A stretch of 64,000 nucleotides of DNA from Pseudomonas mandelii (GCF_006438925.1 NZ_RCZA01000009.1:300-64299), one strand, 5' to 3'; counted from the stretch's first letter, positions 11,823-21,805 are shown. The notes: generated from the letters alone by a model not told the origin. Numbers and translations are program-made.

Positions 11823-11886
11823 CACGTGACGCGAATCGAGAGCGGGGCAGGATTGCCCGCTCTCTGCTCCGCCAGGAGGAAAGGCC

Positions 11887-14800
11887 TTGAAAGACCTACT
11901 GAATTTGCTGAAAAACCAGGGTCAAGTCGAAGAGTTCGACGCCATCCGTATTGGATTGGCATCGCCTGAGATGATCCGTTCGTGGTCGTTCGGTGAAGTT
12001 AAAAAGCCGGAAACCATCAACTACCGTACGTTCAAACCAGAGCGTGACGGCCTGTTCTGCGCCAAGATCTTTGGCCCGGTAAAGGATTACGAGTGCCTGT
12101 GCGGTAAGTACAAGCGCTTGAAGCACCGCGGTGTGATCTGCGAGAAGTGCGGCGTTGAAGTCGCGCTGGCAAAAGTTCGTCGTGAGCGCATGGCGCACAT
12201 CGAACTGGCCTCGCCAGTTGCCCACATCTGGTTCCTGAAATCGCTGCCGTCCCGTATCGGCTTGCTGATGGACATGACCCTGCGTGATATCGAACGCGTT
12301 CTCTACTTCGAGAGCTATGTCGTTATCGATCCAGGCATGACCACCCTTGAAAAAGGTCAGCTGCTGAACGACGAGCAGTACTTCGAAGCGCTGGAAGAGT
12401 TCGGCGACGATTTCGATGCACGCATGGGTGCCGAAGCTGTCCGTGAACTGCTGCACGCTATCGACCTGGAACACGAGATTGGCCGTCTGCGTGAAGAAAT
12501 TCCGCAAACCAACTCCGAAACCAAAATCAAGAAGCTGTCCAAGCGTCTGAAGTTGATGGAGGCCTTCCAGGGTTCCGGCAACCTTCCAGAATGGATGGTG
12601 CTGACCGTTCTGCCGGTTCTGCCGCCAGATCTGCGTCCACTGGTCCCGCTGGATGGCGGTCGCTTCGCGACTTCCGACCTCAACGATCTGTATCGTCGAG
12701 TGATCAACCGTAACAACCGCTTGAAGCGTCTGCTCGATCTGTCCGCTCCGGACATCATCGTGCGCAACGAAAAGCGTATGTTGCAGGAAGCCGTCGATGC
12801 ACTGCTCGACAACGGTCGTCGTGGCCGCGCTATCACTGGTTCCAACAAGCGTCCTCTGAAATCCCTGGCTGACATGATCAAGGGTAAACAAGGTCGTTTC
12901 CGTCAGAACTTGCTCGGTAAGCGTGTTGACTACTCCGGTCGTTCGGTAATTACCGTAGGTCCGACCCTGCGTCTGCACCAGTGCGGCCTGCCGAAGAAAA
13001 TGGCTCTCGAGCTGTTCAAGCCGTTCATTTTCGGCAAGCTGGAAATGCGTGGTCTCGCTACCACCATCAAAGCTGCCAAGAAGATGGTCGAGCGCGAGCT
13101 GCCAGAGGTTTGGGACGTTCTCGCTGAAGTGATCCGTGAACACCCGGTTCTCCTCAACCGTGCACCGACCCTTCACCGTCTGGGTATCCAGGCGTTTGAA
13201 CCGGTACTGATCGAAGGTAAGGCTATCCAGCTGCACCCGTTGGTCTGTGCTGCGTACAACGCCGACTTCGACGGCGACCAAATGGCCGTGCACGTACCGC
13301 TGACACTGGAAGCCCAGTTGGAAGCGCGTGCGTTGATGATGTCGACCAACAACATTCTGTCGCCAGCCAACGGTGAGCCAATCATCGTTCCTTCGCAGGA
13401 CGTTGTATTGGGTCTGTACTACATGACTCGTGAAGCGATCAACGCCAAAGGCGAAGGTCGTGTGTTCGCGGATCTGCAAGAAGTTGACCGTGTGTTCCGT
13501 GCAGGCGAAGCCGCACTGCACGCTAAAGTCAAAGTGCGGATCCACGAAACCGTTAACGATCGTGATGGCGGCAGCGTCAAGAACACCCGTATCGTCGACA
13601 CCACTGTCGGCCGTGCGCTGTTGTTCCAGGTTGTTCCACCTGGCCTGTCGTACGACGTCGTCAACCAGCCGATGAAGAAAAAAGCGATCTCCAAGCTGAT
13701 CAACCAGTGCTACCGCGTGGTTGGTTTGAAAGAGACCGTGATCTTCGCTGACCAGTTGATGTACACCGGTTTTGCCTATTCGACCATTTCCGGCGTTTCC
13801 ATCGGCGTTAACGACTTCGTTATCCCTGATGAAAAAGCCCGCATCATCAATGCTGCTACTGATGAAGTGAAAGAGATCGAAAGTCAGTACGCCTCCGGCC
13901 TGGTAACCCAGGGCGAGAAGTACAACAAAGTGATCGACCTTTGGTCCAAGGCGAACGACGAAGTTTCCAAGGCGATGATGGCCAACCTCTCGAAAGAGAA
14001 AGTCATCGATCGTCATGGCGTCGAAGTCGACCAGGAATCCTTCAACTCGATGTACATGATGGCCGACTCGGGCGCACGGGGTTCTGCTGCGCAGATCCGT
14101 CAGCTCGCCGGTATGCGTGGCCTGATGGCCAAGCCGGACGGTTCCATCATTGAAACGCCGATTACTGCGAACTTCCGTGAAGGTTTGAGCGTACTTCAGT
14201 ACTTCATCTCCACTCACGGTGCTCGTAAAGGTTTGGCGGATACCGCGTTGAAAACTGCGAACTCCGGTTACCTGACTCGTCGTCTGGTAGACGTGGCGCA
14301 GGATCTGGTAGTAACCGAGATCGACTGCGGCACCGAACATGGCCTGGTAATGACTCCGCACATTGAAGGCGGTGACGTTGTTGAGCCGCTGGGTGAGCGC
14401 GTATTGGGTCGTGTCATTGCCCGTGACGTGTTCAAGCCAGGTACCGAAGAAATCATCGTTCCTGCCGGCACATTGGTAGACGAGAAGTGGGTCGAGTTCA
14501 TTGAGCTGAACAGCATCGATGAAGTGATCGTGCGTTCGCCGATCAGCTGCGAAACCCGCTACGGCATTTGCGCCAAGTGCTACGGCCGTGACTTGGCTCG
14601 TGGTCACCAGGTGAACATCGGTGAAGCGGTCGGCGTTATCGCTGCCCAGTCCATCGGTGAGCCGGGTACCCAGCTGACCATGCGTACGTTCCACATCGGT
14701 GGTGCGGCAAGCCGGACCTCCGCAGCCGACAGCGTTCAGGTGAAGAATGGCGGTACCGTCCGTCTGCACAACCTGAAGCACGTTGAGCGAGTGGATGGTT

Positions 14801-16086
14801 GCCTGGTTGCTGTGTCCCGTTCCGGTGAGCTGGCGATCGCTGATGACTTCGGTCGTGAGCGCGAGCGTTACAAGCTGCCGTACGGTGCTGTGATTTCGGT
14901 TAAAGAAGGTGACAAGGTCGACGCTGGCGCAATCGTGGCCAAGTGGGATCCGCACACTCACCCAATCGTTACCGAAATGAAAGGTACCGTGACCTACGTG
15001 GGCATGGAAGAAGGCATCACGATCAAGCGTCAGACTGACGAATTGACCGGTATGACCAACATTGAAGTACTCGACGCCAAAGACCGTCCAGCTGCCGGTA
15101 AAGATATCCGTCCTGCTGTGAAGATGGTTGATGACAACGGCAAGGATCTCTTGCTGCCGGGTACCGACGTAATTGCTCAGTACTTCCTGCCTGCTAACGC
15201 CCTGGTCGGTGTAGCGGACGGTGCGAAAATCGCGATCGGTGATGTTATCGCTCGTATCCCGCAAGAAACTTCGAAAACTCGCGACATCACCGGTGGTCTG
15301 CCGCGTGTTGCCGACTTGTTCGAAGCCCGTCGTCCGAAAGAAGCCTCGATCCTGGCTGAAGTCAGCGGCACCATCGCGTTCGGTAAAGAGACCAAAGGCA
15401 AGCGCCGTCTGGTCATTACCCCGAACGACGGTAGCGATCCGTACGAAGAGCTGATTCCGAAGTGGCGTCACCTGAACGTCTTCGAAGGCGAACAGGTAAA
15501 CCGCGGCGAAGTTATCTCCGATGGCCCGAGTGATCCACACGACATCCTGCGTCTGCTGGGTGTGAGTGCGCTGGCCAAGTACATCGTGAACGAGATCCAG
15601 GACGTTTATCGTCTGCAAGGCGTGAAGATCAACGACAAGCACATCGAGACCATCCTGCGTCAGATGTTGCGTAAGGTTGAAATCGCTGAGTCCGGCGATT
15701 CAACTTTCATCAAGGGCGACCAGATGGAATTGACTCACGTTCTGGTAGAGAACGAGCGTCTGGCTGGCGACGAGAAATTCGTTTCCAAGTTTACTCGCGT
15801 GCTGTTGGGTATCACCAAGGCGTCGTTGTCCACCGAATCGTTCATCTCGGCGGCTTCCTTCCAGGAAACCACTCGCGTACTGACCGAAGCGGCGGTAACC
15901 GGCAAGCGCGATTACCTGCGCGGCCTGAAAGAAAACGTGGTCGTGGGTCGTTTGATCCCGGCGGGTACCGGTCTGGCTTATCACAGCGAGCGCAAGCGCC
16001 GCCGTGATGCTGACAAACCGTTGCGCGTAAGCGCCAGTGAAGTGGAAGCTGCACTGACCGAAGCATTGAACTCGAGCGGTAACTGA
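11887..16086 (+). CDS. rpoC: DNA-directed RNA polymerase subunit beta-prime
   Basis: The catalytic subunit with 1399 residues. The N-terminal zinc finger (CLCGKYKRLKHRGVICEKC), the active-site Mg-binding NADFDGDQ and the second zinc site (CETRYGICAKCYGRD) are all readable. The start is TTG at 11887, preceded by AGGAGG; TTG gives the conserved MKDLLNLLKNQ. A long inverted repeat follows the stop, before the str-operon promoter. Confidence 0.98.
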   Translation: MKDLLNLLKNQGQVEEFDAIRIGLASPEMIRSWSFGEVKKPETINYRTFKPERDGLFCAKIFGPVKDYECLCGKYKRLKHRGVICEKCGVEVALAKVRRERMAHIELASPVAHIWFLKSLPSRIGLLMDMTLRDIERVLYFESYVVIDPGMTTLEKGQLLNDEQYFEALEEFGDDFDARMGAEAVRELLHAIDLEHEIGRLREEIPQTNSETKIKKLSKRLKLMEAFQGSGNLPEWMVLTVLPVLPPDLRPLVPLDGGRFATSDLNDLYRRVINRNNRLKRLLDLSAPDIIVRNEKRMLQEAVDALLDNGRRGRAITGSNKRPLKSLADMIKGKQGRFRQNLLGKRVDYSGRSVITVGPTLRLHQCGLPKKMALELFKPFIFGKLEMRGLATTIKAAKKMVERELPEVWDVLAEVIREHPVLLNRAPTLHRLGIQAFEPVLIEGKAIQLHPLVCAAYNADFDGDQMAVHVPLTLEAQLEARALMMSTNNILSPANGEPIIVPSQDVVLGLYYMTREAINAKGEGRVFADLQEVDRVFRAGEAALHAKVKVRIHETVNDRDGGSVKNTRIVDTTVGRALLFQVVPPGLSYDVVNQPMKKKAISKLINQCYRVVGLKETVIFADQLMYTGFAYSTISGVSIGVNDFVIPDEKARIINAATDEVKEIESQYASGLVTQGEKYNKVIDLWSKANDEVSKAMMANLSKEKVIDRHGVEVDQESFNSMYMMADSGARGSAAQIRQLAGMRGLMAKPDGSIIETPITANFREGLSVLQYFISTHGARKGLADTALKTANSGYLTRRLVDVAQDLVVTEIDCGTEHGLVMTPHIEGGDVVEPLGERVLGRVIARDVFKPGTEEIIVPAGTLVDEKWVEFIELNSIDEVIVRSPISCETRYGICAKCYGRDLARGHQVNIGEAVGVIAAQSIGEPGTQLTMRTFHIGGAASRTSAADSVQVKNGGTVRLHNLKHVERVDGCLVAVSRSGELAIADDFGRERERYKLPYGAVISVKEGDKVDAGAIVAKWDPHTHPIVTEMKGTVTYVGMEEGITIKRQTDELTGMTNIEVLDAKDRPAAGKDIRPAVKMVDDNGKDLLLPGTDVIAQYFLPANALVGVADGAKIAIGDVIARIPQETSKTRDITGGLPRVADLFEARRPKEASILAEVSGTIAFGKETKGKRRLVITPNDGSDPYEELIPKWRHLNVFEGEQVNRGEVISDGPSDPHDILRLLGVSALAKYIVNEIQDVYRLQGVKINDKHIETILRQMLRKVEIAESGDSTFIKGDQMELTHVLVENERLAGDEKFVSKFTRVLLGITKASLSTESFISAASFQETTRVLTEAAVTGKRDYLRGLKENVVVGRLIPAGTGLAYHSERKRRRDADKPLRVSASEVEAALTEALNSSGN

Positions 16087-16108
16087 GTTCTGCGGTAAAT
16101 GAGCGTGG

Positions 16109-16177
16109 GGCCCCGGCCGTTCCGTTCATCGAATCGAGACAAATTGTCGAGGTTGGATGAGCGGGGAGGTCGGGGCC
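16109..16177 (+). other. Long imperfect inverted repeat after rpoC
   Basis: GGCCCCGGCC (16109-16118) pairs with GGTCGGGGCC (16168-16177), and the stem continues inward as CCGTTCATC with GATGAGCGG (one G-U pair). A small GACAA/TTGTC palindrome sits at the tip. There is no proper T run, so a role in RNA processing, 3'-end protection or Rho-independent pausing is possible but unproven. Confidence 0.7.
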
Positions 16178-16182
16178 TTGCC

Positions 16183-16211
16183 TTGACTGGGGACAAGATC
16201 CTCTTTAGACT
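16183..16211 (+). promoter_or_regulatory. str operon promoter (rpsL)
   Basis: TTGACT (16183-16188) and TAGACT (16206-16211) with 17-bp spacing, upstream of rpsL and downstream of the rpoC hairpin. Confidence 0.72.
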
Positions 16212-16227
16212 CTTGTACCCCTAAATT

Positions 16228-16253
16228 TGGCGGGAATTCGTTCCTGCCATTTT
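16228..16253 (+). terminator. UUCG-loop hairpin in the rpsL leader (putative attenuator)
   Basis: TGGCGGGAA (16228-16236), TTCG loop, TTCCTGCCA (16241-16249), then TTTTGCTTTT. The extra-stable UUCG tetraloop and T-rich tail 17 bases after the -10 box look like an attenuator in the 5' leader of the str operon. Confidence 0.6.
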
Positions 16254-16302
16254 GCTTTTCTTGCAAGACAATAGCGTCGCAAGACAACAGTGGAGCTAGT
16301 AG

Positions 16303-16674
16303 ATGGCAACTATCAACCAGCTGGTACGTCAGCCGCGTAAGCGTATCGTCGAGAAATCCGACGTGCCTGCGCTGCAGAACTGCCCGCAACGTCGTGGCGT
16401 ATGCACCCGTGTGTATACCACCACGCCGAAAAAACCTAACTCGGCACTGCGTAAAGTATGCCGTGTGCGTCTGACCAACGGTTTCGAGGTTTCCTCGTAC
16501 ATCGGCGGTGAAGGCCACAACCTGCAAGAGCACAGCGTGGTACTGATCCGCGGCGGTCGTGTAAAAGACTTGCCAGGTGTTCGTTACCACACCGTACGCG
16601 GTTCTTTGGATACTTCCGGCGTTAAAGGTCGTAACCAGGGTCGTTCGAAGTACGGTACCAAGAAGCCTAAGTAG
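16303..16674 (+). CDS. rpsL: 30S ribosomal protein S12
   Basis: A decoding-centre protein of 123 residues. Lys43 (in TTTPKKPNSAL) and Lys88 (in GGRVKDLPGV) are wild-type, so no streptomycin-resistance substitution is visible. Asp89 next to Lys88 is the residue beta-methylthiolated by RimO in E. coli; a YcaO homologue, implicated in that reaction, is encoded at 41872-44076 of this window. Confidence 0.97.
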   Translation: MATINQLVRQPRKRIVEKSDVPALQNCPQRRGVCTRVYTTTPKKPNSALRKVCRVRLTNGFEVSSYIGGEGHNLQEHSVVLIRGGRVKDLPGVRYHTVRGSLDTSGVKGRNQGRSKYGTKKPK

Positions 16675-16792
16675 TAGTGGCTTTTTGTAAAAACTGATTT
16701 TCTATTTTTCTGAGTCGATAAGAGTAAGGTCGGAGGCGTCCCGAAAGGGCACCGATTCCGAGCGAACCTGAAGACCGTTTGAGGGCTTATCC
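16675..16792 (+). promoter_or_regulatory. rpsL-rpsG intercistronic region, putative S7 feedback site
   Basis: The 118-base gap is long for this operon and contains structured RNA, including TCCC-GAAA-GGG with a GNRA loop near 16740-16751. In E. coli, S7 binds the rpsL-rpsG intercistronic RNA to repress its own translation. Equivalent function here is inferred from position only. Confidence 0.4.
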
Positions 16793-17263
16793 ATGCCAAG
16801 AAGACGCGTAGCAGCCAAGCGCGAAGTGCTTGACGATCCAAAATACGGAAGCCAAATCCTGGCCAAGTTCATGAACCACGTTATGGAAAGCGGCAAGAAA
16901 GCCGTTGCCGAACGTATCGTTTATGGCGCGCTGGAAAAGGTTAAAGAACGTAAGAACAGCGATCCCCTGGAAATCTTCGAGAAAGCTCTCGACGCCATCG
17001 CTCCGCTGGTCGAAGTGAAGTCGCGCCGTGTAGGCGGTGCTACTTACCAGGTTCCGGTCGAAGTTCGCCCGTCCCGTCGTAACGCCCTGGCAATGCGCTG
17101 GTTGGTAGACTTCGCCCGCAAGCGCGGCGAGAAGTCTATGGCCCTGCGTTTGGCTGGCGAACTGTTGGACGCTGCTGAAGGTAAAGGTGCTGCAGTTAAG
17201 AAGCGTGAAGACGTGCACCGTATGGCTGAAGCCAACAAGGCTTTCTCGCACTACCGCTTCTAA
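16793..17263 (+). CDS. rpsG: 30S ribosomal protein S7
   Basis: It nucleates assembly of the 30S head on 16S rRNA. Its 156 residues match the Pseudomonas form. The N-terminal PRRRVAAKR arm and the conserved [14 protein letters not shown] hairpin are present. The ATG at 16793 is 119 bases after rpsL, and fusA follows 30 bases downstream. Confidence 0.97.
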
Positions 17264-17293
17264 TTTTAGCGTCACTAATTTTGCGAGGGCTTT

Positions 17294-19399
17294 ATGGCTC
17301 GTACTACACCGATTAATCGCTACCGTAACATTGGTATCGTTGCTCACGTGGATGCTGGTAAAACCACCACCACCGAGCGCGTCCTTTTTTACACTGGCAA
17401 AAGTCACAAGATGGGCGAGGTGCATGACGGCGCCGCGACCACAGACTGGATGGTGCAGGAGCAGGAGCGTGGTATTACCATTACTTCTGCTGCTATTACC
17501 GCCTTCTGGCAGGGTTCCGAGAAGCAGCACAAAGACCAATACCGCTTCAACGTTATTGATACCCCGGGCCACGTTGACTTCACTATTGAAGTTGAGCGTT
17601 CCCTGCGTGTACTCGATGGCGCGGTCGTTGTGTTCTGCGGCACCTCGGGTGTTGAGCCTCAGTCGGAAACCGTATGGCGTCAAGCCAACAAGTACGGCGT
17701 TCCACGTCTTGTTTACGTAAACAAGATGGACCGTGCTGGCGCCAACTTCCTGCGCGTGATCGGTCAGATCAAGCAGCGTCTGGGTCACACTCCGGTTCCA
17801 ATCCAGTTGGCTATCGGTTCCGAAGACAACTTCCAGGGTCAGATCGATCTGATGGCCATGGAAGCTGTTTACTGGAATGACGCTGACAAAGGCATGGTTC
17901 CAGTTCGCAAGCCTATCCCTGCTGAACTGCAGGAACTGGCTGACGAGTGGCGCGGCAACATGGTTGAGGCTGCGGCCGAAGCCAGCGAAGAGCTGATGAA
18001 CAAGTACCTCGAAGGTGAAGAACTCACCAACGACGAAATCAAGGCCGCTCTGCGTCAGCGTACTATCGCTGGTGAGATCGTTCTGGCTGTTTGCGGTTCT
18101 TCCTTCAAGAACAAGGGTGTTCCCCTGGTTCTCGACGCCGTTATCGACTACCTGCCTGCTCCAAGCGACATTCCTGCCATCAAGGGTACTGACCCGGATG
18201 ATGAGACCCAGGAAATGGAGCGTCACGCAGACGACAGCGAGCCGTTCTCGGCTCTGGCGTTCAAGATCGCTACCGACCCATTCGTGGGTACCTTGACCTT
18301 TGTTCGAGTTTACTCGGGCGTGTTGGCATCCGGCGACGGCGTGATCAACTCGGTTAAAGGCAAGAAAGAGCGCGTGGGTCGTATGGTGCAAATGCACGCA
18401 AACGCCCGTGAAGAAATCAAGGAAGTTCGCGCTGGTGACATCGCGGCCTTGATCGGCATGAAGGACGTCACCACTGGTGAAACTTTGTGCAACGCTGACA
18501 AGCCAATTATCCTGGTTCGCATGGACTTCCCGGAGCCGGTTATTTCGGTTGCCGTAGAGCCTAAGACCAAGGACGACCAGGAAAAAATGGGTATCGCTCT
18601 GGGCAAACTTGCTCAGGAAGACCCGTCTTTCCGCGTCAAGACTGATGAAGAGACTGGTCAAACGATCATCTCCGGCATGGGCGAGTTGCACCTGGACATC
18701 CTGGTTGACCGGATGCGCCGTGAGTTCAACGTCGAAGCCAACATCGGTAAGCCTCAAGTTTCGTACCGTGAGCGCATCACGAAGAGCTGCGAAATTGAAG
18801 GCAAATTCGTTCGCCAATCCGGCGGTCGTGGCCAGTTCGGTCATTGCTGGATTCGTTTTGCTCCTGCTGACGAAGGTCAGGAAGGTCTGCAATTCCTGAA
18901 CGAAGTAGTGGGTGGTGTGGTTCCTAAGGAATATATCCCGGCTATCCAGAAGGGTATCGAAGAGCAGATGAAGAACGGCGTAGTTGCCGGCTATCCGCTG
19001 ATCGGCCTGAAGGCTACCGTGTTTGATGGTTCCTACCACGACGTCGACTCCAACGAGATGGCGTTTAAGGTGGCTGCTTCCATGGCGACCAAGCAACTGG
19101 CCCAGAAGGGCGGTGGTGAGTTGCTTGAGCCGATCATGGCGGTAGAGGTTGTTACGCCTGAAGACTATATGGGTGACGTGATGGGCGACCTTAACCGTCG
19201 TCGCGGCATGATCCTGGGTATGGAAGACACGGTTTCCGGCAAAGTGATTCGCGCCGAGGTTCCGTTGGGTGAGATGTTTGGTTACGCAACCGACGTCCGT
19301 TCCATGTCCCAAGGTCGCGCAAGCTACTCTATGGAATTCAAAAAATACAATACGGCTCCGTCGCACATCGTCGAAACCGTTACCAAAAAACAAGGCTGA
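17294..19399 (+). CDS. fusA: Elongation factor G
   Basis: The translocase GTPase of translation, also acting with RRF in ribosome recycling. It has 701 residues with G1 AHVDAGKT (17-24), the switch segment RGITITSAA, G3 DTPGHVDF and G4 NKMD. Domain IV carries GGRGQFGHC. Located between rpsG and tufA as in the classical str operon. Confidence 0.97.
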   Translation: MARTTPINRYRNIGIVAHVDAGKTTTTERVLFYTGKSHKMGEVHDGAATTDWMVQEQERGITITSAAITAFWQGSEKQHKDQYRFNVIDTPGHVDFTIEVERSLRVLDGAVVVFCGTSGVEPQSETVWRQANKYGVPRLVYVNKMDRAGANFLRVIGQIKQRLGHTPVPIQLAIGSEDNFQGQIDLMAMEAVYWNDADKGMVPVRKPIPAELQELADEWRGNMVEAAAEASEELMNKYLEGEELTNDEIKAALRQRTIAGEIVLAVCGSSFKNKGVPLVLDAVIDYLPAPSDIPAIKGTDPDDETQEMERHADDSEPFSALAFKIATDPFVGTLTFVRVYSGVLASGDGVINSVKGKKERVGRMVQMHANAREEIKEVRAGDIAALIGMKDVTTGETLCNADKPIILVRMDFPEPVISVAVEPKTKDDQEKMGIALGKLAQEDPSFRVKTDEETGQTIISGMGELHLDILVDRMRREFNVEANIGKPQVSYRERITKSCEIEGKFVRQSGGRGQFGHCWIRFAPADEGQEGLQFLNEVVGGVVPKEYIPAIQKGIEEQMKNGVVAGYPLIGLKATVFDGSYHDVDSNEMAFKVAASMATKQLAQKGGGELLEPIMAVEVVTPEDYMGDVMGDLNRRRGMILGMEDTVSGKVIRAEVPLGEMFGYATDVRSMSQGRASYSMEFKKYNTAPSHIVETVTKKQG

Positions 19400-19430
19400 T
19401 TCAGCCCCTTTAGGCTAGGAGTTAATTGTC

Positions 19431-20624
19431 GTGGCTAAAGAAAAATTTGACCGTACCCTCCCGCACGTCAACGTTGGCACCATCGGTCACGTCGACCACG
19501 GTAAAACCACGCTGACCGCTGCTCTGACTCGCGTCTGCTCCGAAATTTTCGGTTCGGCCGTTGTTGCTTTCGACAAAATCGATAGCGCTCCGGAAGAAAA
19601 GGCTCGTGGTATCACCATCAACACCGCACACGTTGAATACAACTCGCTGATCCGTCACTACGCTCACGTTGACTGCCCAGGTCACGCTGACTATGTGAAG
19701 AACATGATCACCGGTGCTGCTCAAATGGACGGCGCTATCCTGGTTTGCTCGGCCGCTGATGGTCCGATGCCACAAACCCGTGAGCACATCCTGCTGTCCC
19801 GTCAGGTTGGCGTTCCGTACATCGTTGTCTTCCTGAACAAGGCTGACATGGTTGACGACGCTGAGCTGCTGGAACTGGTTGAGATGGAAGTGCGCGATCT
19901 GCTGAGCACTTACGACTTCCCAGGTGACGACACTCCGATCATCATCGGTTCGGCTCTGATGGCCCTGAACGGCCAAGACGACAACGAAATGGGTACCACC
20001 GCTGTTAAGCGCCTGGTAGAAACTCTGGACAGCTACATCCCAGATCCAGTTCGTGTTATCGACAAGCCGTTCCTGATGCCAATCGAAGACGTATTCTCGA
20101 TCTCCGGTCGCGGTACTGTTGTAACTGGCCGTATCGAGCGCGGTATCGTCAAGGTTCAGGATCCACTGGAAATCGTTGGTCTGCGTGACACTACCGTCAC
20201 CACCTGCACCGGTGTTGAAATGTTCCGTAAGCTGCTCGACGAAGGTCGTGCTGGTGAGAACTGCGGCGTGCTGCTGCGCGGCACCAAGCGTGACGACGTT
20301 GAGCGTGGCCAGGTTCTGGTCAAGCCAGGTTCGGTTAAGCCGCACACTACCTTCGAAGCTGAAGTGTACGTGTTGAGCAAAGAAGAAGGCGGTCGCCACA
20401 CTCCGTTCTTCAAAGGCTACCGTCCACAGTTCTACTTCCGGACCACTGACGTGACCGGTAACTGCGAACTGCCGGAAGGCGTTGAAATGGTAATGCCGGG
20501 CGACAACATCAAAATGGTTGTCACCCTGATCAAAACCATCGCAATGGAAGATGGTCTGCGTTTCGCTATTCGTGAAGGCGGTCGTACCGTCGGCGCTGGC
20601 GTCGTAGCCAAAATCATCGCTTAA
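19431..20624 (+). CDS. tufA: Elongation factor Tu, copy A
   Basis: The second EF-Tu gene, last in the str operon, 31 bases after fusA. It also encodes 397 residues, with all GTPase motifs, but begins with GTG and reads MAKEKFDRTLPHV. It differs from tufB at about 29 positions by my alignment, including SAVVAF for SAKVDF, PDPVRV for PQPERA and VQDPLE for IQEEVE. The middle of domain I is identical in both. A strong terminator follows. Confidence 0.96.
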   Translation: MAKEKFDRTLPHVNVGTIGHVDHGKTTLTAALTRVCSEIFGSAVVAFDKIDSAPEEKARGITINTAHVEYNSLIRHYAHVDCPGHADYVKNMITGAAQMDGAILVCSAADGPMPQTREHILLSRQVGVPYIVVFLNKADMVDDAELLELVEMEVRDLLSTYDFPGDDTPIIIGSALMALNGQDDNEMGTTAVKRLVETLDSYIPDPVRVIDKPFLMPIEDVFSISGRGTVVTGRIERGIVKVQDPLEIVGLRDTTVTTCTGVEMFRKLLDEGRAGENCGVLLRGTKRDDVERGQVLVKPGSVKPHTTFEAEVYVLSKEEGGRHTPFFKGYRPQFYFRTTDVTGNCELPEGVEMVMPGDNIKMVVTLIKTIAMEDGLRFAIREGGRTVGAGVVAKIIA

Positions 20625-20638
20625 TAAGTGATGACTTG

Positions 20639-20668
20639 AAAAAGCCCCCGCCTAGCGGGGGCTTTTTT
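20639..20668 (+). terminator. str operon terminator
   Basis: GCCCCCGC (20644-20651) pairs with GCGGGGGC (20655-20662) around CTA, flanked by A and T runs (TTTTTT). Confidence 0.95.
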
Positions 20669-20674
20669 ATTGGG

Positions 20675-20703
20675 TTGACACTGTAGTAGCCCGTCTATAG
20701 AAT
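20675..20703 (+). promoter_or_regulatory. S10 operon promoter
   Basis: A consensus TTGACA (20675-20680) with TAGAAT (20698-20703) at exactly 17-bp spacing, starting 6 bases after the str terminator. The leader to rpsJ would be only about 55 bases. Confidence 0.88.
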
Positions 20704-20765
20704 TGCGCCTCCTTTTAACGGGCGTATTGCGCTCGCTGGGAATAGCAGCCGGAGTCTGAAATCCA

Positions 20766-21077
20766 ATGCAAAATCAGCAAATCCGTATCAGGTTGAAGGC
20801 TTTTGACCATCGCCTGATCGACCAATCCACCCAGGAAATCGTGGAAACCGCGAAACGTACTGGTGCTCAAGTGCGTGGTCCAATTCCACTGCCTACCCGT
20901 AAAGAGCGGTTCACCGTTCTGGTCTCCCCGCACGTCAACAAAGACGCGCGTGACCAGTATGAGATCCGTACTCATAAGCGCGTTCTGGACATCGTCCAGC
21001 CAACGGATAAAACCGTTGATGCTCTTATGAAGCTTGATCTTGCGGCCGGTGTGGAAGTGCAGATCAGCCTCGGCTAA
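20766..21077 (+). CDS. rpsJ: 30S ribosomal protein S10 (NusE)
   Basis: A 103-residue 30S head protein that also acts as NusE in antitermination with NusB, and is the ribosomal contact of NusG. The conserved loop ([14 protein letters not shown]) is visible at about 35-48. First gene of the S10 operon; an 80-base gap separates it from rplC. Confidence 0.97.
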
Positions 21078-21157
21078 GACTCGGTCTTAGTCGTGTAACG
21101 CTCTGAAATGGGCGGCCATAGCGGGTGAAAGCCCCGTACACTCATGAGGTTTACAAC

Positions 21158-21793
21158 ATGACTATTGGTGTAGTCGGTCGTAAATGCGGTATGACCCGTA
21201 TTTTCACCGAAGAAGGTGTCTCCATTCCGGTCACGGTCATTGAGATCGAACCGAATCGCGTCACCCAGTTCAAAACTGAAGAGACCGATGGCTATCGTGC
21301 AGTGCAAGTCACTGTAGGCGAGCGTCGTGCTTCGCGTGTTACAGCTGCTCAAGCTGGCCACTTCGCTAAAGCGAACGTTGCCGCTGGTCGTACCGTAATG
21401 GAATTCCGCCTTGAAGAAGGCGAGTACCAGGCCGGCGATCTGATCAACGCTGAAATCTTCGCCGCTGGTCAACTGGTTGATGTAACCGGTCAGTCCAAAG
21501 GTAAAGGCTTCCAGGGTACGATCAAGCGTTGGAATTTCCGCGGGCAAGATAATACCCACGGTAACTCCGTATCCCACCGCGTTCCAGGTTCTATCGGCCA
21601 GTGCCAGACTCCTGGTCGTGTATTCAAGGGCAAAAAAATGTCCGGTCATATGGGCGCTGAGCGCGTGACCGTGCAGTCCCTCGAAGTAGTGCGCGTGGAC
21701 GCTGAACGCAATCTGTTGTTGGTCAAGGGCGCTGTTCCTGGCGCTACTGGCGGCAACTTGGTTGTACGTCCAGCAGCCAAGGCTCGCGGTTAA
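21158..21793 (+). CDS. rplC: 50S ribosomal protein L3
   Basis: It binds 23S rRNA near the peptidyl transferase centre and initiates 50S assembly. The 211-residue start at 21158 (MTIGVVGRKCGMTRIF) is the conserved N terminus; the frame is open 11 codons further up but those residues are not family-like. The central extension (GSIGQCQTPGRVFKGKKMSGHMG) contains the Gln that PrmB methylates in E. coli. Confidence 0.96.
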   Translation: MTIGVVGRKCGMTRIFTEEGVSIPVTVIEIEPNRVTQFKTEETDGYRAVQVTVGERRASRVTAAQAGHFAKANVAAGRTVMEFRLEEGEYQAGDLINAEIFAAGQLVDVTGQSKGKGFQGTIKRWNFRGQDNTHGNSVSHRVPGSIGQCQTPGRVFKGKKMSGHMGAERVTVQSLEVVRVDAERNLLLVKGAVPGATGGNLVVRPAAKARG

Positions 21794-21805
21794 GGGGAAG
21801 CTGAC

